64,000 nt of DNA. It comes from Yersinia alsatica. Its GTDB lineage: Bacteria; Pseudomonadota; Gammaproteobacteria; Enterobacterales; Enterobacteriaceae. This document shows positions 1 to 12,801 of this stretch, piece after piece. The position numbers and the translations under genes were made by a program. Where the stretch lies: the NCBI RefSeq assembly GCF_902170305.1, contig NZ_CABHWW010000008.1, positions 155,866 through 219,865 of the forward strand, given 5' to 3'. Positions within the stretch are counted from its first letter, which is position 1. The number at the start of each line of letters is the position of its first letter. The notes under the pieces were generated by a model. The model had not been told where the DNA came from and searched no databases. It saw only the letters and a list, made by a program, of their open reading frames with translations.

Positions 1-933
1 GTTAAACAGATAGGTCGATACCGCTTGCGCCACTGACACCTGTGCGGCAGGCACTTCAATCGAGACCAGTTGCTGCTCTATCCGTCCCAGCTTGCGGCGA
101 ATATCGTCAATAACATCGATGTCTGGTATGAATGCATGCTGATGGTGGAATAGCACATTTTGATTGCTGACCGCGATAACATCATTATGGAAGACCCCTT
201 GGTCAATCACCGCCGGGTTCTGCTGCACAAAAACCGTGCGATCCGGCTCCAATAAGTGTAGCCGCGCAACAGCTTCACTGGCTTCCAATGTCTGGCGGGC
301 TGGATATCGGCTAGGCGCATCGCCGCCTTCCAACCCTTTACGGCCATAAACGAACACCTGAATCGCCGGGAGGTCATATTCACCGCCCAGACGGTTATGA
401 TTCGCTGCTCCTTCATCACCGAATAGCTCGACCGACGGCAGAGCATCATGATGAACAAAGTGCCGGTGGTTATTGAAAACACCTTTTAATATCGCGGAGG
501 TGGTATCGGCTTCTATCGCCCGATGGAATTTATTATTCAAATTGGCGACGGTAAAGTGAACACGACCATCGGCACTGTCTGCCGACGGGGAAACAGTGGC
601 TGCATTGGCCGTCCACATCGAAGATGCAGAGCTTACCGCAGAGAGCAAACGTGGAGATTTGCGCGCTACCTCACTCAATACCTGCTCATCTGAACCACTG
701 AAACCGAGCTGGCGCAAAACATTTATCGCTGTGCGTTCCTGTGGTGGCAAAACACCTTGTTTGTACCCCAAGTCAGCTAAAGCTTTCATCTTCAGCAAAC
801 CCTGCTTCGCCGCTAGCCGGGGGTTGGAAATGTTATTTTGATGCCTGGCAGAAGCTTCATTGCCAAAAGACAATCCAGCATAGTGATGTGTCAGCCCGAC
901 TAATCCATCAAAGTTAACTTCATATCCTGCCAT
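1..933 (-). CDS. astB: N-succinylarginine dihydrolase AstB (partial, C-terminus beyond left edge)
   Basis: The frame is open from the ATG at 933 to position 1 and gives the first 311 residues of a family usually about 445 long, so the C-terminal third, with the catalytic cysteine, lies outside the window. The N-terminus [20 protein letters not shown] and the stretch [20 protein letters not shown], which carries the expected catalytic histidine, are typical of AstB. The enzyme hydrolyses N2-succinylarginine to succinylornithine, CO2 and two ammonia in the cytosolic AST arginine catabolic pathway. It starts 18 bases after the astD stop, behind an AAGGA-type ribosome site, as the fourth gene of astCADB. 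astE would be expected next, off the edge. Confidence 0.95.
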   Translation of the reverse strand, partial: MAGYEVNFDGLVGLTHHYAGLSFGNEASARHQNNISNPRLAAKQGLLKMKALADLGYKQGVLPPQERTAINVLRQLGFSGSDEQVLSEVARKSPRLLSAVSSASSMWTANAATVSPSADSADGRVHFTVANLNNKFHRAIEADTTSAILKGVFNNHRHFVHHDALPSVELFGDEGAANHNRLGGEYDLPAIQVFVYGRKGLEGGDAPSRYPARQTLEASEAVARLHLLEPDRTVFVQQNPAVIDQGVFHNDVIAVSNQNVLFHHQHAFIPDIDVIDDIRRKLGRIEQQLVSIEVPAAQVSVAQAVSTYLFN

Positions 934-951
934 CGTATTATCCTTATTGAC

Positions 952-3491
<2,540 letters not shown>

Positions 3492-3521
3492 ATTCAAGGT
3501 TCCTTGCTGACTGCATAAATG

Positions 3522-5251
<1,730 letters not shown>

Positions 5252-5288
5252 ATGCTGACTTAGCCCCCTTTTTTGGGGCTGTCAGCAT
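5252..5288 (-). terminator. Hairpin after the MocR-type regulator
   Basis: Arms ATGCTGAC/GTCAGCAT enclose a second perfect arm pair AGCCCC/GGGGCT with a two-base bulge. The structure lies 18 bases after the stop of the regulator gene. The following U-tract on the minus strand is weak. Confidence 0.6.
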
Positions 5289-5306
5289 CATATATTGGTG
5301 GGAAAT

Positions 5307-6740
5307 TTAGCGAGAGCGACGTTCTGCGCCACTGGTTAATTGGGTAATAAGCAAGGCCAGAATACGAATGGCTTTTTCGCTCTGTTCTGACCAGGCAAAA
5401 GAAGCATTAAGGCGGAAACAGTGATCAAATTGGTTGCCCGTGGTAAACATTCGCCCCGGCGCAATGCTGACCCCCTGCTCCAGTGCTCGCTGATATAATT
5501 CACTGGCATTAAAAGGGGGTTCCAGCTCTAGCCACAAAAAATAGCCCCCAGCAGGATGGCTGATTTTGACATTTTTAGGGAAATGTTCGGCGACAGCCTG
5601 ACGCAGTGCATTTAACCGCTGCTCCATGACACGGCGCAAGCGGCGCAGGTGGGTATCGTAGCCGCCTTGCGTCAGATAATCGGCAATCGCCAACTGGGTT
5701 GGCACACTGGCTGAGACGGTACTCATCAGTTGCAGATGCTGTATCCGCTGCGCATGTTCCCCCGCCGCCACCCAGCCGACGCGAAACCCCGGCGCTAAGC
5801 ATTTAGAAAATGAGGAGCAATGTAGTATTTGCCGGTGTTGATCGAGGGCTTTGGCTGGCAATGGCCGTTCAGCACCGAAATACAATTCACCATAAACATC
5901 ATCTTCAATCAGCGAGATATTATTTTGTTGTAACAGCGCCACCAGCCGTTTTTTCTGTGGCCAAGACATAGTAGAACCCAATGGATTTTGAAAATGGGTC
6001 ATCAGCCAGCAGGCTTTGATGGGGTACTGGCTGATAACCTGTTCAAGTGCATCCAAATCTATGCCCTGCTGCGGGTGAGTGGTAATCGCAATGGCTTTTA
6101 GGCGCAAACGCTCTATCGCCTGCAAGGCACCATAAAATGCAGGCGACTCGATAACCACCCAATCTCCGGGCTGAGTGACGGCTTGTAAGCTTAGGCTCAG
6201 TGATTCCATCGCGCCGGCGGTAATCACAATTTCCTCGGGTGAAACATTCATTCCACTGGCGGCATAACGCTGAGCAATATTGCGACGCAAACTTTCATTG
6301 CCCGGTGGCAGGTTAGTCACTGAACTCTGTGGCGATATCTTGCGCGCAACACCGGCCAGTGCGCGCGACAAACGCGGCTGTAGTAATAAGCTAGGATCGG
6401 GAAATGCCGAGCCAAAGGGCATGATAGCCGGATCTTTTCCTGCCTGTAGCACATCAAAAATAAAGGTATTAATGTCTACCTGCTCATCCAGATGCAGCTT
6501 TTTACCCCGCTGAGGCTGCGGCAATTGGGTCGGACGCGAAGCAACATAATATCCCGATTGCGGTCGCGCCACGATCCAACCCTGACTCTCCAGCAACTGA
6601 TAAGACTGCACCACGGTCATTAAACTTAAACCTGATTGCTTACAACTTTCCCGCAACGAGGGCAGCTTGTCACCGGCTTGCCAAACCTTGGACTGTATTT
6701 GCGCCCGGATTTGTTGTGCTAACTGTTCATATCGAGTCAT
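5307..6740 (-). CDS. MocR/GntR-type transcriptional regulator with aminotransferase domain (YdcR-like)
   Basis: 477 residues. Residues 1-70 form a GntR winged helix (KLPSLRESCKQSGLSLMTVV), then an acidic linker, then a fold-type I PLP aminotransferase domain from about 105. The PLP-binding residues are visible: QNPLGSTMS near 251, IEDDVYGELYF near 278, and SSFSKCLAPGF with the Schiff-base lysine at about 313. The N-terminus and length match E. coli YdcR. MocR proteins use PLP or an aminated ligand as an effector. The target is unknown; the divergent neighbour cioAB, 185 bases away, is a possible one besides itself. The ribosome site before the ATG is weak. Confidence 0.9.
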   Translation of the reverse strand: MTRYEQLAQQIRAQIQSKVWQAGDKLPSLRESCKQSGLSLMTVVQSYQLLESQGWIVARPQSGYYVASRPTQLPQPQRGKKLHLDEQVDINTFIFDVLQAGKDPAIMPFGSAFPDPSLLLQPRLSRALAGVARKISPQSSVTNLPPGNESLRRNIAQRYAASGMNVSPEEIVITAGAMESLSLSLQAVTQPGDWVVIESPAFYGALQAIERLRLKAIAITTHPQQGIDLDALEQVISQYPIKACWLMTHFQNPLGSTMSWPQKKRLVALLQQNNISLIEDDVYGELYFGAERPLPAKALDQHRQILHCSSFSKCLAPGFRVGWVAAGEHAQRIQHLQLMSTVSASVPTQLAIADYLTQGGYDTHLRRLRRVMEQRLNALRQAVAEHFPKNVKISHPAGGYFLWLELEPPFNASELYQRALEQGVSIAPGRMFTTGNQFDHCFRLNASFAWSEQSEKAIRILALLITQLTSGAERRSR

Positions 6741-6839
6741 AGGCCAACTGTTATAGGTAAGATTGAATTAATTGTCACTATTATAGCCACTTTAACTTAT
6801 GGTTAACTAACTGCCAAGTTTACGCCGCGAAATAATCGC

Positions 6840-6867
6840 CGATAGCTACCCCAACGAATAGCTATCG
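6840..6867. promoter_or_regulatory. Perfect inverted repeat in the regulator-cioA intergenic region
   Basis: Nine-base arms CGATAGCTA (6840-6848) and TAGCTATCG (6859-6867) flank a ten-base loop about 60 bases before cioA. It could be an operator for the divergent MocR-type regulator or another factor, or an mRNA leader hairpin. No T-tract follows it. Confidence 0.45.
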
Positions 6868-6925
6868 CGCGCATGATTCATTTTACAAATTAATGAGGCA
6901 GTACCATGTTTGCAGCGAGGTCGCT

Positions 6926-8263
6926 ATGTTTGGCTTAACCGCTCTCGAGTTGGCCAGAATCCAATTCGCTTTCACCATTTCATTCCACATTATCTTCCCG
7001 GCAATCACTATTGGGTTAGCCAGCTTTCTGGCGGTACTGGAAGGTTTATGGCTCAAAACCAAAAATGAGGATTACCGCGATCTTTATCATTTCTGGTCGA
7101 AAATCTTTGCCGTCAACTTTGGTATGGGCGTGGTTTCTGGCTTGGTAATGGCTTACCAATTTGGTACCAACTGGAGCTTCTTCTCTGAATTTGCCGGCAG
7201 TATCACCGGCCCATTATTAACCTATGAAGTGTTAACCGCATTCTTCCTTGAGGCAGGTTTCCTTGGTGTCATGCTGTTTGGCTGGAATCGTGTTGGCCCC
7301 GGTTTGCATTTCTTTGCAACCTGCATGGTGGCATTGGGGACCTTAATGTCGACCTTCTGGATACTAGCCTCTAATAGCTGGATGCAAACTCCCCAAGGTT
7401 TTGAAATCATTAATGGGCAAGTGGTCCCGGTTGACTGGTTAAAAGTGATATTTAATCCGTCATTCCCTTACCGGCTGCTACACATGTCAACCGCCGCCTT
7501 CCTGGCCTCTGCATTCTTCGTCGGTGCTTCTGCGGCTTGGCATCTACTGCGCAAGCGCGACACGCCCGCGATGCGAAAAATGCTCTCAATGGCGATGTGG
7601 ATGGCGTTAATTGTGGCCCCACTTCAGGCGGTTATCGGGGATGCCCATGGTCTGAATACGCTGGAATATCAACCGGCTAAAATTGCGGCTATTGAAGGAC
7701 ACTGGGAAAACCAGCCCGGCGAGCCTACACCACTGATTCTGTTTGGCTGGCCAGATATGAAGCAGGAGAAAACTCATTTCGCGCTGAAAGTTCCTTACTT
7801 AGGAAGTTTGATCCTGACACACAGTTTGGATAAACAGATCCCGGCGCTGAAATCTTTCCCACCGGAAGACCGGCCCAATTCCACCATTGTGTTTTGGTCC
7901 TTCCGCATCATGGTCGGGTTAGGCATGTTGATGATTTTGGCTGGCTTCTGGAGTTTATGGTTACGTTGGCGCGGCAAATTGTATCAATCACGCCCTTTCC
8001 TCCACTTCGTATTGTGGATGGGGCCGTCAGGGCTGATAGCTATTCTGGCGGGCTGGTTTACTACCGAGGTGGGTCGCCAGCCTTGGATTGTCTATGGCTT
8101 ACAACGCACCAGCGATGCGGTTTCATCTCACGGTGAAATACATATGAGTATCAGTCTGCTGATCTTTATCGTGGTCTATGGCTCGGTATTTGGGGTGGGC
8201 TACGCCTACATGATGCGACTCATCCGCAAAGGGCCAAAAAAAGGAGCTCATCATGGGCATTGA
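6926..8263 (+). CDS. cioA: Cyanide-insensitive (bd-type) quinol oxidase subunit I
   Basis: 445 residues from the ATG at 6926, which has a GAGG site; the in-frame ATG at 6893 has none. It is a CydA-family membrane subunit that oxidises quinol and carries the haems. Conserved features are SFHIIFPAITIG (haem ligand His21), YEVLTAFFLEAGFLGVMLFGW with the two proton-path glutamates, YRLLHMSTAAF (second haem histidine), the WSFRIM region with the methionine ligand, and GRQPWIVYG in the quinol loop. It lacks the long Q-loop insertion of E. coli CydA (522 residues), as in CIO-type oxidases. It overlaps cioB by 11 bases. Confidence 0.92.
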   Translation: MFGLTALELARIQFAFTISFHIIFPAITIGLASFLAVLEGLWLKTKNEDYRDLYHFWSKIFAVNFGMGVVSGLVMAYQFGTNWSFFSEFAGSITGPLLTYEVLTAFFLEAGFLGVMLFGWNRVGPGLHFFATCMVALGTLMSTFWILASNSWMQTPQGFEIINGQVVPVDWLKVIFNPSFPYRLLHMSTAAFLASAFFVGASAAWHLLRKRDTPAMRKMLSMAMWMALIVAPLQAVIGDAHGLNTLEYQPAKIAAIEGHWENQPGEPTPLILFGWPDMKQEKTHFALKVPYLGSLILTHSLDKQIPALKSFPPEDRPNSTIVFWSFRIMVGLGMLMILAGFWSLWLRWRGKLYQSRPFLHFVLWMGPSGLIAILAGWFTTEVGRQPWIVYGLQRTSDAVSSHGEIHMSISLLIFIVVYGSVFGVGYAYMMRLIRKGPKKGAHHGH

Positions 8264-9260
8264 TCTGCCACTGATTTGGTTTGTCATTATTGTTTTCAGC
8301 ACCATGATGTACGTAGTTATGGATGGTTTCGATTTGGGCATCGGGATCTTATTTCCGCTGGTCAAAAACAGCCGTGATCGGGATCTGATGATGAATAGCG
8401 TCGCCCCGGTCTGGGATGGCAACGAAACTTGGCTAGTACTCGGTGGGGCCGCCCTGTTGGGCGCTTTCCCTCTGGCCTATGCGGTCATTCTGGATGCACT
8501 GGCAATCCCACTGACCCTAATGTTACTCGGGCTGATTTTTCGCGGTGTAGCATTTGAATTTCGTTTTAAAGCCAGCCCGGAAAAGCAACACATTTGGGAT
8601 AAAGCTTTTATTGGCGGTTCGGTAATCGCCACCTTTACGCAGGGAATGGTTGTGGGTGCTTTTATTCACGGCTTCCCTGTGACTGGCCGCAGTTACAGTG
8701 GCGGTCAATTTGATTGGTTTACGCCCTTTGCCCTGTTTTGTGGCTTGGGTCTGGTTACTGCTTACGCCCTTTTAGGTTGTACCTGGCTCATCATGAAAAC
8801 CGAAGGCCATGTCCAGCAAGTCATGCATAAACTGGCAACCCCACTGACGCTGATGTTGCTGTTAATTATTGCCGTCATTAGCCTATGGACCCCACTGGCG
8901 CATCCACAAATTGCCACGCGTTGGTTCAGCTTACCCAACCTGTTCTGGTTCTTGCCGGTGCCATTATTAGTGCTGCTGGCCAGTTGGGCTTTGCTCCGCT
9001 CAGTCAGCCATGGCGGTCATTATGCCCCCTTCCTACTGACACTGCTGCTGGTGTTCTTGGGGTACAGCGGCTTGGGTATCAGCATCTGGCCTTACCTTAT
9101 TCCGCCATCAATTACGTTATGGCAAGCCGCCGCTCCACCGCAAAGTCTGGGATTTATGCTAGTTGGCGCACTGTTTATTATCCCAATCATTCTGGTTTAC
9201 ACCTTCTGGAGCTATTACGTATTCAGAGGGAAAATCAATCACGAACAGGGTTATCACTGA
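8253..9260 (+). CDS. cioB: Cyanide-insensitive (bd-type) quinol oxidase subunit II
   Basis: 335 residues, a CydB-family integral membrane protein with about eight or nine hydrophobic helices. It stabilises the haem-bearing subunit I. The N-terminal part MDGFDLGIGILFP and APVWDGNETWLVLGGAALLG are signature CydB motifs. The ATG lies inside the end of cioA behind a strong AAAGGAG site, so the two are coupled. The length fits CIO and AppB-type subunits, which are shorter than E. coli CydB. Confidence 0.92.
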   Translation: MGIDLPLIWFVIIVFSTMMYVVMDGFDLGIGILFPLVKNSRDRDLMMNSVAPVWDGNETWLVLGGAALLGAFPLAYAVILDALAIPLTLMLLGLIFRGVAFEFRFKASPEKQHIWDKAFIGGSVIATFTQGMVVGAFIHGFPVTGRSYSGGQFDWFTPFALFCGLGLVTAYALLGCTWLIMKTEGHVQQVMHKLATPLTLMLLLIIAVISLWTPLAHPQIATRWFSLPNLFWFLPVPLLVLLASWALLRSVSHGGHYAPFLLTLLLVFLGYSGLGISIWPYLIPPSITLWQAAAPPQSLGFMLVGALFIIPIILVYTFWSYYVFRGKINHEQGYH

Positions 9261-9428
9261 ATGATGAAATCACAATCACCCACCCAACCTTTGGCGCAGG
9301 TAAAATCACCTTGGTGGAAAAAGGCGGGCTGGATGCTGCTTATCTGGTGCGGTAGCGTGCTGGCTTTATTGGCAGTCTCTATGCTGTTCCGTATGATGAT
9401 GACTGCTGCTGGCATGAAGTCTCACTAG
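9261..9428 (+). CDS. DUF2474-type small protein of the bd oxidase
   Basis: A 55-residue ORF starting immediately after the cioB stop. It has a short polar N-terminus, the segment SPWWKKAGWMLLIWCGSVLA, and a tail ending in RMMMTAAGMKSH. One transmembrane helix is predicted. Small proteins of the DUF2474 type follow cioAB in many proteobacteria and are thought to be counterparts of CydX, which stabilises cytochrome bd. Position, length and the W..K.GW...IW pattern support this. A second ATG at 9264 would shorten it by one residue. Confidence 0.8.
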   Translation: MMKSQSPTQPLAQVKSPWWKKAGWMLLIWCGSVLALLAVSMLFRMMMTAAGMKSH

Positions 9429-9495
9429 ATTTCATGCCGATGAGTCTCAAAAGCGGCAAGGTTGCCACGCTTATTGGTTAAAGGAATTCCACTTT

Positions 9496-11277
9496 ATGAA
9501 ACGTTATCTAATCCCATTAGTTAATCAGATAGCTTTGCTGATGATACTGTTGGGGATGTTGGGGCTGGCTGGCATGACGATTTCATCATGGATGGCACAA
9601 AGCATTCAGGGTAACGCGCACGCCATCAATAAAGCGGGTTCACTGCGTATGCAAAGCTACCGGCTACTGTCAATGGTGCCGCTAGATAAGAATGATTTAC
9701 CTTATCTGGCAGCACTGGAGCAGGACAAAACCAGCAGCGATTTACAGCATGCACTCCAGCGAGAAGGCTTAACCAGCCAATATCAACAAATTGAGCGCTA
9801 CTGGCAAACCACATTAAAACCACAACTGCTGCAAGCTAAACATCCTGATGACGTCTCCGCCAGTGTGGCAGATTTTGTGCATCAGCTTGATGCTTTGGTA
9901 TTAGCCATCGACCATAAAACAGAGCAGCGCCTGCTGTTAGTCACCATGATCCAGTTGGTGTTCATTGTGCTGACTTTGGGGCTGCTGTTGGCGACTATTT
10001 ATTACTTGCGCCGCCGCTTATTACGCCCGTGGCTACAGTTAATCTCAATGGCAAATGCCATTGGCCGCGGTGATTTCAGCAAGCGCTACACCCTCTCATA
10101 TCAACGTGACGAGATGGGGATGTTGGGGACGGCGCTGAATCGAATGTCACAGGAACTGTCATTTATTTACAAGGATTTAGAGCAGCGAGTCGCGCAGAAA
10201 ACTGCCGATTTACAGCAGAAGAATCAGGTACTGGCATTTCTCTATCACAGCAGTCGTCAACTGCATACCCACCAACCTTTGGGTGAACGTTTAGTGCCGA
10301 TCATTGAGCAATTACAGGCACTGACGCCGCTGGAAAATGTGCAGATCTGTTTGTATGAAAATCATCTTTATCGTGCTCATCTCACTGACGATACCGATGG
10401 CGAATACTTGCCACCGCAAAATCGCCCGACGCAATTGACCATTAGCGGCTCAGCCGCCGCCCTAAGCCATGCAACTTCACGTGAATCTCTGAGTTGGAGT
10501 TTGAGTGATAAGCTCGGTCAATATGGTTTGCTGTTGGCAAAACTGCCATCAGAGACGCCGCTTAACTCCGATCAACAGCAACTGGTTAACATGCTGGTTG
10601 AACAACTGACCAGCACGCTGGCCTTGGAAAGTCAGGCCAAACATCAGCAACAGTTATTGCTGATGGAAGAGCGCTCGGCAATTGCCCGCGAGCTACATGA
10701 CTCTATCGCCCAGTCTCTCTCTTGCCTGAAGATACAAATTAGCTGCTTGCAGATGCAATCGCCGGACTTAGCTGAACCCAGCAAACTATTGGTACAGCAA
10801 ATGCGCGATGAACTGAATATCGCCTACCGCCAATTGCGTGAGTTGCTGACGACATTTCGTCTGAAATTGCATGAGGCGACATTACAAGCCGCGCTGCAAA
10901 CCTTGGTCAACGAGTTCAGTGAGCGGGCCGGTTTGCCTATCACTTTCAACTTTAATTTACCCTCGGGCTTGATTCCCGACCACCAAGCTATTCACATGGT
11001 CAATATTGCCCGTGAAGCACTCAATAATATTTATAAGCATGCGCATGCCAGTGAAGCCACGATTAATGTCACTGTCGAAGCCGGCGAAGTGATTATGTCG
11101 ATCATCGACAATGGCTGTGGTATTGGTCAAGCCAGTGAGCGGCCCAATCACTATGGCTTAATTATCATGCAGGACCGAGCGGCCAGTTTGAATGGGCATT
11201 GTGTCATTCGCCAGCGTGATGAAGGGGGAACAGAAGTTCGGGTGCGGTTTATCCCTGATAATAATGATATTGACTGA
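9496..11277 (+). CDS. narX: Nitrate/nitrite sensor histidine kinase NarX
   Basis: 593 residues, close to E. coli NarX (598). The first transmembrane helix is followed by the ligand-binding P-box NAHAINKAGSLRMQSYRLL at about 40-58. A second helix is at 146-170, HAMP at about 172-225, and the HisKA_3 core MEERSAIARELHDSIAQSL has the phosphorylated histidine at about 401. The ATPase motif DNGCGIG and the end GGTEVRVRFIP follow. NarX phosphorylates NarL/NarP response regulators. No narL is adjacent. The region at about 285-330, where E. coli NarX has a cluster of four cysteines, has only one cysteine, near 285. An AAGGA site precedes the ATG. Confidence 0.92.
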   Translation: MKRYLIPLVNQIALLMILLGMLGLAGMTISSWMAQSIQGNAHAINKAGSLRMQSYRLLSMVPLDKNDLPYLAALEQDKTSSDLQHALQREGLTSQYQQIERYWQTTLKPQLLQAKHPDDVSASVADFVHQLDALVLAIDHKTEQRLLLVTMIQLVFIVLTLGLLLATIYYLRRRLLRPWLQLISMANAIGRGDFSKRYTLSYQRDEMGMLGTALNRMSQELSFIYKDLEQRVAQKTADLQQKNQVLAFLYHSSRQLHTHQPLGERLVPIIEQLQALTPLENVQICLYENHLYRAHLTDDTDGEYLPPQNRPTQLTISGSAAALSHATSRESLSWSLSDKLGQYGLLLAKLPSETPLNSDQQQLVNMLVEQLTSTLALESQAKHQQQLLLMEERSAIARELHDSIAQSLSCLKIQISCLQMQSPDLAEPSKLLVQQMRDELNIAYRQLRELLTTFRLKLHEATLQAALQTLVNEFSERAGLPITFNFNLPSGLIPDHQAIHMVNIAREALNNIYKHAHASEATINVTVEAGEVIMSIIDNGCGIGQASERPNHYGLIIMQDRAASLNGHCVIRQRDEGGTEVRVRFIPDNNDID

Positions 11278-11307
11278 CGTTTTCACCCAAACTGCCAGCC
11301 AGTACCA

Positions 11308-12264
11308 CTAAATTTGGTAATCGATCACCACTTCATCTGCCGCCTCCGCCAATACTTTCTCTTTAATATCATGCAGAGAAAGTGTTGGATTACAGAGCTG
11401 GATAAAGAACCAGATAAAGTTACGTTGTAACTGACCGCGTTTTAGCCCTAACCAAACGGTATTAGCATCAAAGAGATGCTCGGCATTCAGCCGCACTAAC
11501 CCCTTATCCCGATGTGCCTCATAGGACATATCCGCCAGAATACCGACCCCCAGTCCCAACTCGACATAAGTTTTAATCACATCAGAATCTTGCGCGCTTA
11601 ATGCGATATCGGGTGTCAGACCGGCATTCTTGAAAGCATTATCTACACGAGAACGCCCGGTAATACCTTGGCGATAGGTAATTAATGGCAAGTGGCTTAA
11701 GGTTTCCAGTGTGATATTGCTCTCTTGAGTGAGCGGATGATTCTCTGGCACCACAATTGCGTGATGCCAGCGATAATAAGGGAATGCAGCCACAGATTCG
11801 TCACTCATCAAGACTTCAGTAGCGATACCAATATCAGCTTCGCCGGATTGCAGCATCGCGGCAATCTCTTGTGGATTCCCCTGACTAATAACCAGTTTGA
11901 CCTGCGGATACAGCAGGCGAAATTCTTTAATTACGCGTGGCAAACTGTAGCGTGCTTGAGTATGAGTGGTCGCGATATGTAACTGGCCGCTATCATTGTT
12001 ACTGAATACATCAGCCAAACGTCGAATTTGGTTGGCATCATTTAGCATCCGTTCGGCCACCGTCAGCAACTCTTTACCTGGCTCGGTCATTCCTAGCAAG
12101 CGCTTACCGCGTCTGATAAATATCTCAATACCTAACTCTTCTTCCAGCTCGCGAATATGCCGACTGACACCTGATTGTGAGGTAAATAATGTGTTGGCGA
12201 CTTCAGTCAGGTTGTAATTGCAACGAGCCGATTCCCGAATAATTTTAAGCTGCTGGAAATTCAC
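11308..12264 (-). CDS. cbl: LysR-type regulator Cbl (CysB-like)
   Basis: 318 residues. The N-terminal helix-turn-helix NLTEVANTLFTSQSGVSRH at 18-36 and the segments RRGKRLLGMTEPG, YRQGITGRSR, SAQDSDVIKTYVELGLGVG and HLFDANTVWLGLKRGQLQRN match Cbl and CysB. The last segment and the VIDYQI end favour Cbl over CysB. Cbl activates sulfonate-sulfur and other sulfate-starvation genes, with adenosine phosphosulfate as anti-inducer. Typical targets (ssu, tau) are not in this window. The gene is convergent with narX. Confidence 0.9.
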   Translation of the reverse strand: MNFQQLKIIRESARCNYNLTEVANTLFTSQSGVSRHIRELEEELGIEIFIRRGKRLLGMTEPGKELLTVAERMLNDANQIRRLADVFSNNDSGQLHIATTHTQARYSLPRVIKEFRLLYPQVKLVISQGNPQEIAAMLQSGEADIGIATEVLMSDESVAAFPYYRWHHAIVVPENHPLTQESNITLETLSHLPLITYRQGITGRSRVDNAFKNAGLTPDIALSAQDSDVIKTYVELGLGVGILADMSYEAHRDKGLVRLNAEHLFDANTVWLGLKRGQLQRNFIWFFIQLCNPTLSLHDIKEKVLAEAADEVVIDYQI

Positions 12265-12760
12265 ACTAAGCCCCTTTCGTTTTATTCTGATTGATACATA
12301 GATTTACGAGGGATAGTGACGACAAACAAATACAAAAAAACCGTTGCTTATGTTTTTTTGTACTAAGTAAAGCTGAGGGTGGATGTTGGACAGCGCGTTT
12401 TAATTGAAAAAGTGAAAATAATATTATTTATCAGGGCAATAGATTCTCACCGAGTATTTTTATAATTGGCAAAATTCAAGACAATAAATAGAATTCGCTA
12501 TATTCAATTACTTTTTAATATATATCCAATAGATTTCGAACTATGGGAAGGCGGCAAAGGAGATGCCTTGATAAGCTTACATTGCTAACTGATTCGGGTG
12601 AGCAAGAGTGGCAATCCCCCTGTAACAGGCAAGATGCCAGAATAGCACTTTGCCGTTAGACGCCATTTTATGCCGATGATAAAATTGTCCGATTAAATTC
12701 ACCTGCATAGACTTTATCTCCTTCATATTCATGCCAGGGAGTGAGTTGATATTGATGTTA
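12265..12760. other. Intergenic region between cbl and the MFS exporter
   Basis: About 500 bases without a credible ORF. It contains the divergent promoters of cbl and the exporter. The stretch 12545-12665 has several short complementary segments (AAGGC/GCCTT and GGCAA/TTGCC) and could fold in an mRNA leader, but it matches no riboswitch I recognise. Confidence 0.35.
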
Positions 12761-12762
12761 TT

Positions 12763-12787
12763 CAGCCTCTCATGCCAAGAGAGGCTG
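12763..12787 (+). other. Leader hairpin before the MFS exporter
   Basis: Eight perfect pairs CAGCCTCT/AGAGGCTG, extended by one more C-G pair, enclose a seven-base loop. The hairpin ends just before the GGGAG ribosome site and 15 bases before the chosen start, so it could affect translation. Confidence 0.45.
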
Positions 12788-12801
12788 TTCGGGAGTTATT
12801 C

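Noticed and set aside
8885..9355. A 156-codon frame overlapping cioB
   Set aside because: It is out of frame with cioB, which has clear CydB motifs, and with the DUF2474 ORF. Its product has no coding signature.
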